The notes under the pieces: generated by a model | The model's database searches: none | Told to the model about the DNA's origin: nothing | What the model saw: the letters and a program-made list of their open reading frames with translations, nothing else | Assembly (NCBI RefSeq): GCF_002901825.1 | Contig: NZ_PPQD01000018.1 | Span: 341,600 to 405,599 of the forward strand | Direction of reading: 5' to 3' | Length of the DNA: 64,000 bases | Source of the DNA: Mammaliicoccus sciuri | GTDB lineage: Bacteria; Bacillota; Bacilli; Staphylococcales; Staphylococcaceae | Shown here: piece by piece, positions 1-9,125 of the stretch | Numbering within the stretch: position 1 is the stretch's first letter | Layout of the letters: every line of letters starts with the position of its first letter | Program-made: the position numbers and the translations under genes

Positions 1-368
1 TCATCTGTGTTCAGAACACTCTCAGAAATATAATAACGTTCGATAATATTAAAGATAGATATCGATTTAGGGGAGATTAATAATAAATCTTTTATCATCA
101 TATTTCGTCTTTCAATAGGAGAAAACAAATCATTTTGATAAAGTTGCCCCGTTTCGAGCTGTTCAATATATTCTTTATCATCAATACGATAGCCCTTACC
201 TTTTTCAGATATAATAAGAGGCTCTTTATAATAATCATTTATACGTTTAACAAGTCGATAAATCGTTTTAGTAGAAACATCTAGATGTTTAGCCAATCGA
301 TTTGAATCGACAAATGAATGCGCATTTAATAAGTAATGAATTAACTTCTCTTGATTATCACCTTCCAT
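1..368 (-). CDS. PRD/BglG-type transcriptional regulator, N-terminal part (runs off window)
   Basis: Only the first 122 codons are present; the gene continues beyond base 1. The start ATG (366-368) has a GGAGG ribosome site at 380-384. Residues 6-45 form a helix-turn-helix, with LAKHLDVSTKTIYRLVKRIN as the recognition region, as in the N-terminal HTH of MtlR/LicR-type activators or BglG-family antiterminators. The following part (PLIISEKGKGYRID) fits the HTH-to-PRD linker of that family. It is in the same direction as the sugar-acid operon but separated from it by a terminator, so it is a separate unit. Its PTS partner would lie outside the window. Family confident, target unknown. Confidence 0.7.
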   Translation of the reverse strand, partial: MEGDNQEKLIHYLLNAHSFVDSNRLAKHLDVSTKTIYRLVKRINDYYKEPLIISEKGKGYRIDDKEYIEQLETGQLYQNDLFSPIERRNMMIKDLLLISPKSISIFNIIERYYISESVLNTD

Positions 369-411
369 GACTTTTACAACCTCCCTGTAGCTTTATCATA
401 AAACAAATATA

Positions 412-425
412 TGTAAGCGTTTTAC
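412..425. promoter_or_regulatory. cre-like site upstream of the PRD regulator
   Basis: TGTAAGCGTTTTAC resembles the CcpA operator (TGWNANCGNTNWCA) but has two mismatches at the right end. It lies about 45 bases upstream of the regulator start. Weak evidence. Confidence 0.3.
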
Positions 426-556
426 TTTTGTTTGTCCATTACAATAGACATTAAAATATCATTCATTATAAACTATCGCGTTACTAAAGTAATGAATTAA
501 CTTCTTTTACACTTCTACATCTGTAAAAAGCCTGCATACCAATTAAAATTGCGCAC

Positions 557-595
557 AAAAAAACTCACTTTAACAAAATTGCTAAAATGAGTTTA
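557..595 (-). terminator. Rho-independent terminator of the sugar-acid operon
   Basis: Read on the minus strand, a 16-base stem (AAACTCATTTTAGCAA against its partner, with two G-T wobbles) is followed by a run of seven T. The wobbles are only allowed in minus-strand RNA, which fixes the direction. It starts a few bases after the dehydrogenase stop codon at 599. Confidence 0.85.
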
Positions 596-598
596 AAA

Positions 599-1603
599 TT
601 ATAGTTCTATAAGTGTTTTGTTCGTTTGAAACTGCTCTTGCTCAAAAAATTCTGGGACATCTCCGAATTTAATATGTTTAGTAAAATAGCTTTCTTGTAT
701 TTTACCTTGTCTAATTTGCTCAATTACAAATTCAAAATCATCTAATGTCGCATTTCTACTTCCCATAAGTGTTATTTCTTTAGCATGAAAATCTGGGTCT
801 ACAAATTCAATCGTGTCTTTAACTAAACCGACATAGACTATTTTACCGCCATGATTAACGTAATTAAATGCTTGTTCCATAGACTTCTTGTTACCAGTTG
901 CATCAAACACAACTGTTGGATATTCATTATCATTTACTGAAAGAATGTCATCAATAATGGAAGGACTAACTACTATAGTTTCATCACACTCCGACCATTC
1001 TTTACAAAATTCTAATCTTTCAGCACTAAGATCAACTACAATAACCTTCGCACCTTTTAATTTAGAGAAACGAGCAACGCCTAAACCTATCGGACCAGCT
1101 CCAACAACCAATACTGTTTCACCTGATTGAACATCTGCTCTATTAACGCCATGTGCACCAATACTTAAAGGTTCAATCATAGCAGACATATGAATCGGTA
1201 AATCATTAACTTTAATCACATTTTGAGCTGGAACTGATAAATATTCTGTCATACCTCCATCACTATGTACACCGATTACTTCTATGTTCTGGCAACAATT
1301 CGTCTTATTATTACGACAAGCTAAACATTTTCCACAATGGACATAAGGTATGATTGTGACTTTATCATCTTTCGAAATATCTTCAACATTTTTCCCAATC
1401 TCTTTAACGATCCCTGACAATTCATGTCCTAATATTCTAGGATATTCAAAAAATGGCTGATTACCACCATATGCATGAATATCTGTTCCACATATTCCAA
1501 TATGTTTTACATTAATTAATATATGATCATCTTCTATGAAGATTTGTTCTTTAGTTTCTTGAATAATCATTTTCCCAGGTTCTTCACAAACAATTGATTT
1601 CAT
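599..1603 (-). CDS. Zinc-dependent L-galactonate 5-dehydrogenase-like protein (LgoD family)
   Basis: Medium-chain zinc alcohol dehydrogenase of 334 residues. The resemblance to E. coli LgoD (YjjN), which oxidises L-galactonate to D-tagaturonate, is strong along the whole chain: GICGTDIHAYGGNQPFF, the structural-zinc cysteines in CGKCLACRNNKTNCC, VIGVHSDGG, the NAD-binding VVGAGPIGLG and the C-terminal FHAKEITLMGSRNATLDDF. I chose ATG 1603 (MKSIVCEE) because an AGAAAG ribosome site precedes it; an upstream GTG at 1612 would overlap that site. It is the last gene of the operon, 21 bases after UxaE, which uses tagaturonate. That placement supports the substrate assignment. The specificity remains inference. 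Confidence 0.75.
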   Translation of the reverse strand: MKSIVCEEPGKMIIQETKEQIFIEDDHILINVKHIGICGTDIHAYGGNQPFFEYPRILGHELSGIVKEIGKNVEDISKDDKVTIIPYVHCGKCLACRNNKTNCCQNIEVIGVHSDGGMTEYLSVPAQNVIKVNDLPIHMSAMIEPLSIGAHGVNRADVQSGETVLVVGAGPIGLGVARFSKLKGAKVIVVDLSAERLEFCKEWSECDETIVVSPSIIDDILSVNDNEYPTVVFDATGNKKSMEQAFNYVNHGGKIVYVGLVKDTIEFVDPDFHAKEITLMGSRNATLDDFEFVIEQIRQGKIQESYFTKHIKFGDVPEFFEQEQFQTNKTLIEL

Positions 1604-1624
1604 ATTATACACTTTCTTTCATTT

Positions 1625-3124
1625 TTATTTTGAATTAAAGTTCAATAGTTCCAAATGTTTACCAATATGATTTTTAAGCAATTCAGCATATTCATCTTCA
1701 TATTTTACTAAAACGGCATATATATCATCTTTAAAAATATAGTGACCATTATCATTTTTAACAGTCAGAAGTAACCCATATGAGACATGTAGGAGTTGTC
1801 TCGCATTATCATCTTCTAAATAAGATTGATATTGCGTTTCAGTTAATTGCTCAATTGGCTTTATATCTTCAATATTAGGCGTGATGTGATAATATTTTTG
1901 CGTTATCGCAAAATGATCCAAAGCATATTGATGTATATTCCTATATAGATTCGGTTCATGTATGGCTATTAAGCGCACAGCTTCTAACCAGTTAGTACCT
2001 GCTGTTTTTAGATGGAAACGTTTATGCGTCTTTTCACTTATTAAAGGAAATACAGAAAATTTATCACTACCTGAGTGAATGCTTAATTTATATTTAAAAT
2101 AATCTGCAATATAAGCATGTACTTCAAGTTCTTGTTCAAACTGAGCAATATCACCAATATAATCTATACCTTTTTGAAATTCTCCACAAAACCTTGGTGC
2201 TAAACTCGTCACTTGCACGTCTTGATCATATAATTCCTTTGATACGAAAAAGTGATCAAAAGGTGTTGTAATAGTCATTGTTTCATCAATAGAAATTTCA
2301 AAATCAATATCTCTATCTAAAGGCTCGATGTAAGTTTTGTATATATAAACCATGTATTCGATTGCTTTATGATAAACGACAACAACTTTCATAAGTTCAT
2401 GTTTATCAAACACCAAATCATTATGTTCGATTTGATAAGACTTACCTAAGTACTTATCTTCATAGTATTGCTTTATCTCTTGATTAAACGGTTGATAGGC
2501 AGCTTCTACTTCATCATGATTGTCTAAATCAACATCATTTCTAATGTAATCAGAACAATCTAAAGTTAACATCGAAATACCGAGCTCTAATTCATGTTTA
2601 ATATCGCTTTCTTCTTTAAGATGATCACCATCTGCACCGTAACCATCTGTATAACCTGCTTGTATAACACTGTAAGCTGCTGAGTCGATAACATCTTCCA
2701 TTTTTCGATTTGTTAAATCTAATTCTCGAATACTTTGTTGTGCAAAAATAGGTCTCATTTTAGAAGTTCGTACTGCTTCAACATGGCCAGGTGTCGCAAG
2801 ACCTAATCTATCACCTAAACCTATCGTTGTTTCATTCTGACCAAATGCTCGCGGTTTTGTAAATTCAAAATATTGATTTAACACTAATCTATTTTCATGA
2901 GTTAATGGGCACAATTTAGCATCATTACCATATTCTTCACCATTAATATCTTGAAATAAATGATCATTACCAACTGCTAATAAATACTTTTCGTTTTCAG
3001 CTTTAATCATGATAATACTTGTATTTTTTTCTTTAAATAGAGATTTTTTATATACTTTTATGATTTCTGATTCTGGTAATTCATCTTTTTTCACAGAAGA
3101 AATAATCTGATGTAATCCTTCCAT
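1625..3124 (-). CDS. uxaE: Tagaturonate epimerase UxaE
   Basis: A 499-residue protein of the UxaE family, which interconverts D-tagaturonate and D-fructuronate in organisms that lack the classical tagaturonate reductase branch. Recognised from the long conserved blocks GLGDRLGLATPGHV, FAQQSIRELDLTNR, QAGYTDGYGADGDHLK, the KLSIHSGSDKFSVFP block and FHLKTAGTNWLEAVRLIA. The start is taken at ATG 3124, seven bases after an AAGGATGG site; the ATG at 3136 would sit on that site. In this operon it joins the tagaturonate made by the neighbouring LgoD-like enzyme to the fructuronate reductase. Family assignment is firm; activity is from family knowledge. Confidence 0.85.
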   Translation of the reverse strand: MEGLHQIISSVKKDELPESEIIKVYKKSLFKEKNTSIIMIKAENEKYLLAVGNDHLFQDINGEEYGNDAKLCPLTHENRLVLNQYFEFTKPRAFGQNETTIGLGDRLGLATPGHVEAVRTSKMRPIFAQQSIRELDLTNRKMEDVIDSAAYSVIQAGYTDGYGADGDHLKEESDIKHELELGISMLTLDCSDYIRNDVDLDNHDEVEAAYQPFNQEIKQYYEDKYLGKSYQIEHNDLVFDKHELMKVVVVYHKAIEYMVYIYKTYIEPLDRDIDFEISIDETMTITTPFDHFFVSKELYDQDVQVTSLAPRFCGEFQKGIDYIGDIAQFEQELEVHAYIADYFKYKLSIHSGSDKFSVFPLISEKTHKRFHLKTAGTNWLEAVRLIAIHEPNLYRNIHQYALDHFAITQKYYHITPNIEDIKPIEQLTETQYQSYLEDDNARQLLHVSYGLLLTVKNDNGHYIFKDDIYAVLVKYEDEYAELLKNHIGKHLELLNFNSK

Positions 3125-3149
3125 TATTTCACCCATCCTTTACTCGATT

Positions 3150-4397
3150 TTATACGCTTTCAGGTTTTACAATTGGTTTAACAAAGAATATAACGGCGAT
3201 AGAAGCTATCACTGCTAATCCACCTGCAAGTAGAAAGGCAGCTGTGTATGTTCCTGTTGTTTGAATAATATAACCTGTAATAGTTGGACCAACAATACCA
3301 GCAGTATTTGCTAATAAATGCATAAAACCACCAACAGATCCAACATTATTACTATCTACAACATCCTGTACAATCGCCCAATAAATTGCGCCTGTTAAAT
3401 ATAAGAATAAAACAGATAAGGCAACTAACGTTACAGCACCCGCAGTTGTTGTGACTATTCCCGAAATACCGATACACACAGCTGAAAGGAATAAACAAAC
3501 AACTAGGACAACTTTTCTAGAGAAAAGCACACCTTTTTGAACAGTATGTTTATAAACAAAGTCTGATACTATACCACTCATTGCTAATCCTAAAAATCCT
3601 AAAACCCATGGTATGACAGTAATTAAACTCATGTTTTCTATACTTAAGTTTCGAGCATCAACTAAATAACTTGGGAACCATGTTAAGAAGAAGAATAAAA
3701 TATAGTTATAAGCAAAGAAAGCAAATGCTGTAAAGAGCACAGTTGGATTCTTTAAATAATATCCTAATTTAAATGTAGTAACTGGTGCTATATCTGCTTT
3801 TTCATCAATTTTAGTTTCTTCAATATAATCTGGTTTTTCTTTCGCAAAGAACCACCAAGATATAGCCCAAATTAAACCAATGACCATAATAGCTACGAAA
3901 GATACTCTCCAACCTAAATGTAAAGCGATATATCCAACTATCGGACCTGAAATAGCACCACCAAGAGGTGTACCACTGTTTGCTAGTCCTACAGCTGTTG
4001 CACGTTTTGAAGGTGGATACCAGTTATTGACCATCTTATTAATCGTTGCACTTAATGGACCTTCACCCATTCCAAACAATATTCGGACAATAAATAAACT
4101 TACAAATCCGACTACTAAAACAATCGCACCACTAAATAGTGACCAAACAATCATTGCAACAAACAATGTGATTTTTGCACCAAATTTATCAGAAGCTACA
4201 CCACCGACAAAGTTGAAAATTGCATAACCAATTGAAAAACTACTAAAAATAATACCCATTTGACCTGGTGTTAATTTTAAATCCTCTTGTATAAATGGTG
4301 CTGCTACTGAAAGTGCAGAACGATCTAAATAATTGATAACACCCGCTAAAAATAGAAATATTAAAATAATCTTGCCATTTCTACCTATTTTTCCCAT
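3150..4397 (-). CDS. MFS hexonate/hexuronate importer (ACS family)
   Basis: A 415-residue major facilitator with 12 predicted membrane segments, of the anion:cation symporter family (ExuT, GudP, LgoT type). The first segment carries INYLDRSALSVAAPFI, and the loop 2-3 motif GGVASDKFGAK is typical. NKMVNNWYPPSKRATAVGLANSG is the family signature between segments 4 and 5. The start ATG 4397 has a GGGG-rich ribosome site 7 to 8 bases upstream. It sits inside the sugar-acid operon and is its only transporter, so it probably imports the operon's substrate, an aldonate or uronate with proton symport. Which acid cannot be read from the sequence. Confidence 0.85.
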   Translation of the reverse strand: MGKIGRNGKIILIFLFLAGVINYLDRSALSVAAPFIQEDLKLTPGQMGIIFSSFSIGYAIFNFVGGVASDKFGAKITLFVAMIVWSLFSGAIVLVVGFVSLFIVRILFGMGEGPLSATINKMVNNWYPPSKRATAVGLANSGTPLGGAISGPIVGYIALHLGWRVSFVAIMVIGLIWAISWWFFAKEKPDYIEETKIDEKADIAPVTTFKLGYYLKNPTVLFTAFAFFAYNYILFFFLTWFPSYLVDARNLSIENMSLITVIPWVLGFLGLAMSGIVSDFVYKHTVQKGVLFSRKVVLVVCLFLSAVCIGISGIVTTTAGAVTLVALSVLFLYLTGAIYWAIVQDVVDSNNVGSVGGFMHLLANTAGIVGPTITGYIIQTTGTYTAAFLLAGGLAVIASIAVIFFVKPIVKPESV

Positions 4398-4421
4398 GCT
4401 TCAATCCCCTTTATATGTTTA

Positions 4422-5255
4422 TTAAACGCCTGAGTATGCCATAAACCCGCCATCAACTGGTACAGTAATGCCATTTACAAATGATGAATATTCTTTATCT
4501 AATAACCATAAAATCGTACCGATAAGTGCTTCTGGTTTTCCAAATTCTCCAAGTGGTGTTTGGCTTAATATTTTTTCTGAACGTGCCGTCAGACTTCCGT
4601 CTTCATTTAATAATAAGTCTCTATTTTGTTCTGTTAAGAAAAATCCTGGTGCTATCGCATTGACTCTAATATCTTCCTCTGCAAAATAAACAGCCAACCA
4701 CTGCGTAAAATTATTAATGGCAGCTTTTGCTGCACTATATGCTGGGACTTTAGTCATTGGTGCATAACTGCTCATAGAAGAAAAATTAATAATACTGGCA
4801 TGCTCTGACTTCAGTAATTCTTTACCGAATACTTTAGCAGCAACAAATGAACCAATAAAATTATTATTAAATACATGTTCAAATCCACTTTGTTCTAAAT
4901 CGAAAAAGTTCTTTTTATCTTCAGCATTATATGATTCTGAATCTGTAATAGCGTCAGGGTTATTACCACCTGCACCATTAATTAAATAGTCAATTTTTCC
5001 AAATGCTTCTAAAATTTCATCTTTAGCTTTTGTAAGAGATTCTTCATTTGTCACATCAACTGAATAGTTACGAGCCATACCACCTTCAGCTTCTATTTCT
5101 TTAACAACTTCTGCACCTTTATCATAAGTACGATTTAAAATGGCGATTTGCATGCCTTGTTTGCCTAATTCTTTCGCAATTGTTCTACAAAGAACTCCGC
5201 TGCCACCTGTAATTACAACAACTTTATCTTTTAAACTTTCATGTTTACTAAACAT
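4422..5255 (-). CDS. SDR-type D-fructuronate reductase / mannonate oxidoreductase
   Basis: A 277-residue short-chain dehydrogenase. It has the Rossmann motif VITGGSGVLCRTIAKELG near residues 14-31, the NGAGGNNP motif, the catalytic serine in INFSSMSSYAP and the YSAAKAA Tyr/Lys pair, and ends with PVDGGFMAYSGV. It resembles the SDR family that replaces UxuB in Firmicutes and reduces D-fructuronate to D-mannonate with NAD(P)H. The start ATG 5255 lies 8 bases inside the uxuA 3' end and is preceded by an AAGGAG site, so the two genes are translationally coupled. Downstream of UxuA and upstream of the importer, its place fits the pathway. Reaction direction is inferred. Confidence 0.8.
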   Translation of the reverse strand: MFSKHESLKDKVVVITGGSGVLCRTIAKELGKQGMQIAILNRTYDKGAEVVKEIEAEGGMARNYSVDVTNEESLTKAKDEILEAFGKIDYLINGAGGNNPDAITDSESYNAEDKKNFFDLEQSGFEHVFNNNFIGSFVAAKVFGKELLKSEHASIINFSSMSSYAPMTKVPAYSAAKAAINNFTQWLAVYFAEEDIRVNAIAPGFFLTEQNRDLLLNEDGSLTARSEKILSQTPLGEFGKPEALIGTILWLLDKEYSSFVNGITVPVDGGFMAYSGV

Positions 5256-6330
5256 TTTTACCAGACTCCTTTTCAAGTTGATATGCATCCCATAATCCAT
5301 TTAAGTACATAATACCTAATGCTCTATCATATAATCCGTATCCTGGACGGCATTCTTCGTTCCATAAATGTCTGCCATGATCTGGTCGAATATACCCTTT
5401 ATAATCTGCATCTGATAAATGTTTCATAATTTGTGAAATATCAATATTACCGTCTTCTGTAAAATGAGAAGTTTCAACAAAACTGCCATTTTCATAGATA
5501 TGAACATTTCTAATATGCATAAATGGTGCATGCTCATGATATTTCAAAGCAATTTCTGCCATATCATTATCTTTACTAGCACCCATAGAACCTGTACATA
5601 ACGTAATCGCATTATTTGGGCTATTATTGATTTCAAACATTCTCTCGTAACTATCTGCGCCAGTTATAATTCTTGGTAAGTTAAAAATAGAATACGGTGG
5701 ATCATCTGGGTGAATTGCCATTTTAATCCCACAACGTTCTGCAGTTGGAATGATTGCATTTATAAAGTAAGCAAAGTTATCCCATAATTTTTCTTCATCT
5801 ATATCTTTATATGCTTCAAATAGTTCTGAAATTTGATCTAATTTTTCTGGTTCCCAACCTGGCATTGTTAGATTTTTACTCGCATTTGAAACAGTTTCTA
5901 TTAATTCTTTCGGATCTAAATTTTTCACTTTTTCATAATCAAAATAAAGTGCTGTAGAACCATCTTCTAATGGATGGAACATATCTGTTCTAGTCCAATC
6001 AAATATTGGCATGAAGTTATAACAAATAACTTCCACACCATATTCAGCTAAATTCTCAATTGTTTGTTTATAGTTTTCAATTAATTCATCACGTTCACTA
6101 TTACCTAATTTAATTGATTCATGAACATTTACACTTTCAACAACTTTTGCATTAAATCCATGTGATTCAATATATTCAACTTCATCTTTAATTTCTTCTT
6201 TTTCCCAAACAGCACCAACTGGCTTTTCATGAAGTGCCCATACAATCCCAGTTGTATTAGGTATTTGTTTAATATCTTCTAATGTAATTGTGTCATTGTT
6301 TCTTCCGTACCAACGAAATGTCATTTCCAT
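5248..6330 (-). CDS. uxuA: Mannonate dehydratase UxuA
   Basis: A 360-residue TIM-barrel enzyme that removes water from D-mannonate to give 2-keto-3-deoxy-D-gluconate (KDG). The N-terminus MEMTFRWYGR, the segment MAIHPDDPPYSIFNLPRI, and the C-terminal YIRPDHGRHLWNEE block with metal-binding His and Asp are diagnostic. Length is normal for the shorter Gram-positive form. ATG 6330 is chosen because the ATG at 6339 directly abuts the AGGAG site. It is the junction of the two branches of the operon: both fructuronate from the RspB-like branch and fructuronate from UxaE pass through it after reduction. Confidence 0.95.
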   Translation of the reverse strand: MEMTFRWYGRNNDTITLEDIKQIPNTTGIVWALHEKPVGAVWEKEEIKDEVEYIESHGFNAKVVESVNVHESIKLGNSERDELIENYKQTIENLAEYGVEVICYNFMPIFDWTRTDMFHPLEDGSTALYFDYEKVKNLDPKELIETVSNASKNLTMPGWEPEKLDQISELFEAYKDIDEEKLWDNFAYFINAIIPTAERCGIKMAIHPDDPPYSIFNLPRIITGADSYERMFEINNSPNNAITLCTGSMGASKDNDMAEIALKYHEHAPFMHIRNVHIYENGSFVETSHFTEDGNIDISQIMKHLSDADYKGYIRPDHGRHLWNEECRPGYGLYDRALGIMYLNGLWDAYQLEKESGKNV

Positions 6331-6342
6331 TTTATCCATCTC

Positions 6343-7359
6343 CTAATTGAAATTAATAATAGCCTTCTTAACTTGTTCTGGATGTTCATCTATATATTGA
6401 AACGCTTCTTTTGCTTCATTTAAATCAAATTGATGTGTGACTAAATCAAAATCATCAAATTTACCTTTTTCAATATTCTCTATTACCTCTGCAAATTTAT
6501 AAGTTTGTAATCTTGAACCAACGATTGTCAGTTCATTTTTTGTAATAGGCATTTGTGAAATATTAGCTGGTCTTTCATCAAATCCTAATACGACCACTCT
6601 TCCTGCTGCAGATGTTACTTGAACACTTGTTTCAAATGTTTGAGGCATACAAACTGCATCTATCGACACATTGACGCCTTCTCCATTCGTGATGGATCTA
6701 ACTTCTTCAAGTAAATCTTTCTCAGCCACATTAATAGTAATATCTGCACCTTGTTGTTTTGCATAATCCAATCTTGATTGATCTAAATCTGAAATGATTA
6801 CTTTCACATCTTTCAACTTAGCGTATCGTAATATGCATAATCCAATAGGACCTGCACCCTGTATAAGTAGAGTATCTCCATCTTGAAGATTCCCTCTACT
6901 AGTTGCTTGAGCACCAATTGTAAGTGGTTCAATCAGAACACTCATTTCAAAAGGAATATCTTTATTGACTTTATGAAGTTGCTTCTCATTAATTGCGAAG
7001 TACTCTCTCATACCACCATCTTCATGAACACCAAAGACGACTAAATTCTCACATACATTTGGTCTGTCTTGCTTACATGCATAACATTCTCCACAAGGTC
7101 TAATAGGTTCAACGACAACGTGATCGCCTACTTGTAATTCAGTCCCTCCATAAACCTCATCTACAACGCCTACCACTTCATGTCCAACCACTCTAGGAAT
7201 AGTTGCTAATGGGTTAGTTCCATGTAAAATATGTCTATCTGAACCGCATATGCCAACCTTTTTAGTTTTTACTAAAATATTTTGTTCTTCGTTTATCTTA
7301 GGTTTATCTAACGTTTCTACAACAAGTTCATTTTTTCCGATTACTCTAGCTGCTTTCAT
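6343..7359 (-). CDS. Zinc-dependent dehydrogenase, RspB-like (probable L-gulonate 5-dehydrogenase)
   Basis: A 338-residue medium-chain zinc dehydrogenase distinct from the one at 599-1603. Visible features are KVGICGSDRHILHG (catalytic Cys and neighbours), GHEVVGVVDEV, the four structural cysteines in CGECYACKQDRPNVC, FGVHEDGG, and the NAD motif IQGAGPIGLC. The C-terminal ELTIVGSRLQTYKF block resembles E. coli RspB, a family that includes L-gulonate 5-dehydrogenases producing fructuronate. It lies directly upstream of uxuA with a 12-base gap, as rspB pairs with mannonate dehydratases elsewhere. That pairing argues for gulonate, but other polyols or aldonates are possible. Confidence 0.7.
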   Translation of the reverse strand: MKAARVIGKNELVVETLDKPKINEEQNILVKTKKVGICGSDRHILHGTNPLATIPRVVGHEVVGVVDEVYGGTELQVGDHVVVEPIRPCGECYACKQDRPNVCENLVVFGVHEDGGMREYFAINEKQLHKVNKDIPFEMSVLIEPLTIGAQATSRGNLQDGDTLLIQGAGPIGLCILRYAKLKDVKVIISDLDQSRLDYAKQQGADITINVAEKDLLEEVRSITNGEGVNVSIDAVCMPQTFETSVQVTSAAGRVVVLGFDERPANISQMPITKNELTIVGSRLQTYKFAEVIENIEKGKFDDFDLVTHQFDLNEAKEAFQYIDEHPEQVKKAIINFN

Positions 7360-7375
7360 GTATACACACTCTTTT

Positions 7376-8320
7376 CTATCTATTTATAAGTTCTTTACCA
7401 CTCAAGAAACTTTCTACTTGTTCTAAATATGGCAATCCTTCGTTATCGCCTATTACTTCTGTAACCATTCCACCAACTGCATTTGCGAATCTTACGCGTT
7501 CTTTTGCTGTATATCCTTTACTTAAAGCGAACAAGTATCCACTTGAAAAGCCATCTCCAGCGCCTACTGTATCGATTGGACTTACTGGAAAGACTTCTGT
7601 TTCAAATTGTTCTTCATTACTTACATATTGTGTTGGTAAATGTCCACGTTTGATAATAATTTCTTGTAAGTCTTGTTCTTTTAATAAATCTTCAATATTT
7701 TCAAATGGTGTCGCTATTTTAAGGATTTCTAGTTCTTCATCGCTTGTTAACAGAGTATCTGTATAAGGTAATAATGCGCCTAGACTTTCACTTGCTGTCT
7801 CTTTAATCCAAGTTTTTAGTCTAATATTAGGATCTAAAGTTACAGTTGTATTTGCTTTTTGCGCTTTTTTCATCATCGCTTGAATCAGTTCAATTTTATG
7901 ATGTAATAATGCGACAAACACACCACTGACGTGGAAATAATCAATATCATCAAAGTTAATATGTGCGACATCTTCTTCTGTTAAGTCTTTAATGGGTGCA
8001 TTGTCTCGATAATAAAATGAAGCACCGCTTCCATCTGCATTTATTTGTTTAAAATAAACGGACGTGTTTTTTCCTGATACTTGTTCGATATGATCTGTAT
8101 CAATACCTTCTCCACGTAAATTATTGATAATATGTTGACCAAATTCATCTTTACCAACTTTTGAATAAAAAGTTGTTTCTAACCCTAATCTACTCGCACC
8201 AATTGCTACATTTAATTCCGCGCCTCCAATTGTTCTTTGGAATGTATGATTAAATTTCAAAGGTCCTTTATTACTAGGATTCATGGCTATCATGGAATCA
8301 CCAATTGTGAAAAGCCTCAT
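7376..8320 (-). CDS. kdgK: 2-keto-3-deoxygluconate kinase
   Basis: A 314-residue PfkB-family sugar kinase. The N-terminal glycine-rich strand (GGAELNVAIGASRLG), the RGEGIDTDHI region and the anion-hole/catalytic motif DTVGAGDGFSSGYLFAL near residues 245-261 are all present. It phosphorylates KDG to KDPG with ATP. Start ATG 8320 (MRLFTIGDSM) follows a GAGTGG site; the in-frame GTG at 8329 overlaps that site and is less likely. It is second in the operon, 15 bases after the aldolase and 16 before the RspB-like gene, the usual kdgA-kdgK pairing. Confidence 0.93.
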   Translation of the reverse strand: MRLFTIGDSMIAMNPSNKGPLKFNHTFQRTIGGAELNVAIGASRLGLETTFYSKVGKDEFGQHIINNLRGEGIDTDHIEQVSGKNTSVYFKQINADGSGASFYYRDNAPIKDLTEEDVAHINFDDIDYFHVSGVFVALLHHKIELIQAMMKKAQKANTTVTLDPNIRLKTWIKETASESLGALLPYTDTLLTSDEELEILKIATPFENIEDLLKEQDLQEIIIKRGHLPTQYVSNEEQFETEVFPVSPIDTVGAGDGFSSGYLFALSKGYTAKERVRFANAVGGMVTEVIGDNEGLPYLEQVESFLSGKELINR

Positions 8321-8335
8321 TTCTACCACTCACTT

Positions 8336-8968
8336 TCATCGATTTCTAACAGCTTCTACATACTTTTGAGCTTTTTCTGAAATAACTTCAAAATTATTTC
8401 CTGTAAATTCTTTCGTTAAGTCGCCACCAATACCTACAGCGAATGAACCTTTTTCAATCCAATCTGATACGTTATCTAAATTCACGCCTCCAGAAGGCAT
8501 GAGTTCAACATTGGGTACTGGACCTTTTATATCTTTAATAAATCCAGCGCCTAATTGTCCTCCTGGGAACAGTTTGATTAAATCCGAACCATAGCGTAAT
8601 GCTTCTATAATTTCTGTTGCACTACTACAACCTGGTAAATATGGAATGGAATATATATTACATAATTTAGATATATTGGTGTCTAAATGTGGACTTACAA
8701 TATATTGAGCCCCTTTATTAATCGCAATTTGTGCTGTAGCAGCATCTAACACTGTACCTGCACCAAGTACGATATCATCACCATATTGTTTATGTACTTG
8801 ATTAATCACTTCTTCAGCATTCGGTACAGTAAACGTAATTTCTATATTTTTAAATCCACCTTTAATGATTTCATCAACAATTTTCTTTGTTTCATCCTCG
8901 TCATTTCCTCTAACAACTGCAACGAGGTAATTTTCATGTAGCTGGTTTAAAATTTTATATTTTTTCAA
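8336..8968 (-). CDS. kdgA: 2-dehydro-3-deoxy-phosphogluconate (KDPG) aldolase
   Basis: A 210-residue class I aldolase that splits KDPG into pyruvate and glyceraldehyde 3-phosphate. The catalytic glutamate lies in NIEITFTVPNA, GAGTVLDAATA is the family motif, and the Schiff-base lysine is in SDLIKLFPGGQLG, followed by the phosphate-binding MPSGGVNLDN. The best start is TTG 8968 (encoding MKKYKILNQ), 6 bases after a strong GGAGG at 8975-8980; an ATG at 8998 would extend the protein beyond the family norm. First gene of the operon, and the cre site upstream at 9038 should subject the operon to carbon catabolite repression. Confidence 0.93.
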   Translation of the reverse strand: MKKYKILNQLHENYLVAVVRGNDEDETKKIVDEIIKGGFKNIEITFTVPNAEEVINQVHKQYGDDIVLGAGTVLDAATAQIAINKGAQYIVSPHLDTNISKLCNIYSIPYLPGCSSATEIIEALRYGSDLIKLFPGGQLGAGFIKDIKGPVPNVELMPSGGVNLDNVSDWIEKGSFAVGIGGDLTKEFTGNNFEVISEKAQKYVEAVRNR

Positions 8969-9037
8969 AATAGCCCTCCGTTCCACATTGTGATACAATG
9001 TATTATATAGTAATATTTAGTATTATTATAACGTTTG

Positions 9038-9051
9038 TGAAAACGTTGTCA
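9038..9051. promoter_or_regulatory. cre site (CcpA operator) in the kdgA-iclR divergent region
   Basis: TGAAAACGTTGTCA matches every position of TGWNANCGNTNWCA. It lies 70 bases before the kdgA start and 75 before the divergent regulator. It overlaps a longer inverted repeat (AACGTTT...AAACGTT, 9030-9046) that could also be the IclR-type operator. Confidence 0.8.
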
Positions 9052-9125
9052 ATTATTTATTTTCATCTATGTTACTTAATTCATAGATTAATTTATGCTA
9101 TATTTTTATCAAAGAGGTGATGATT

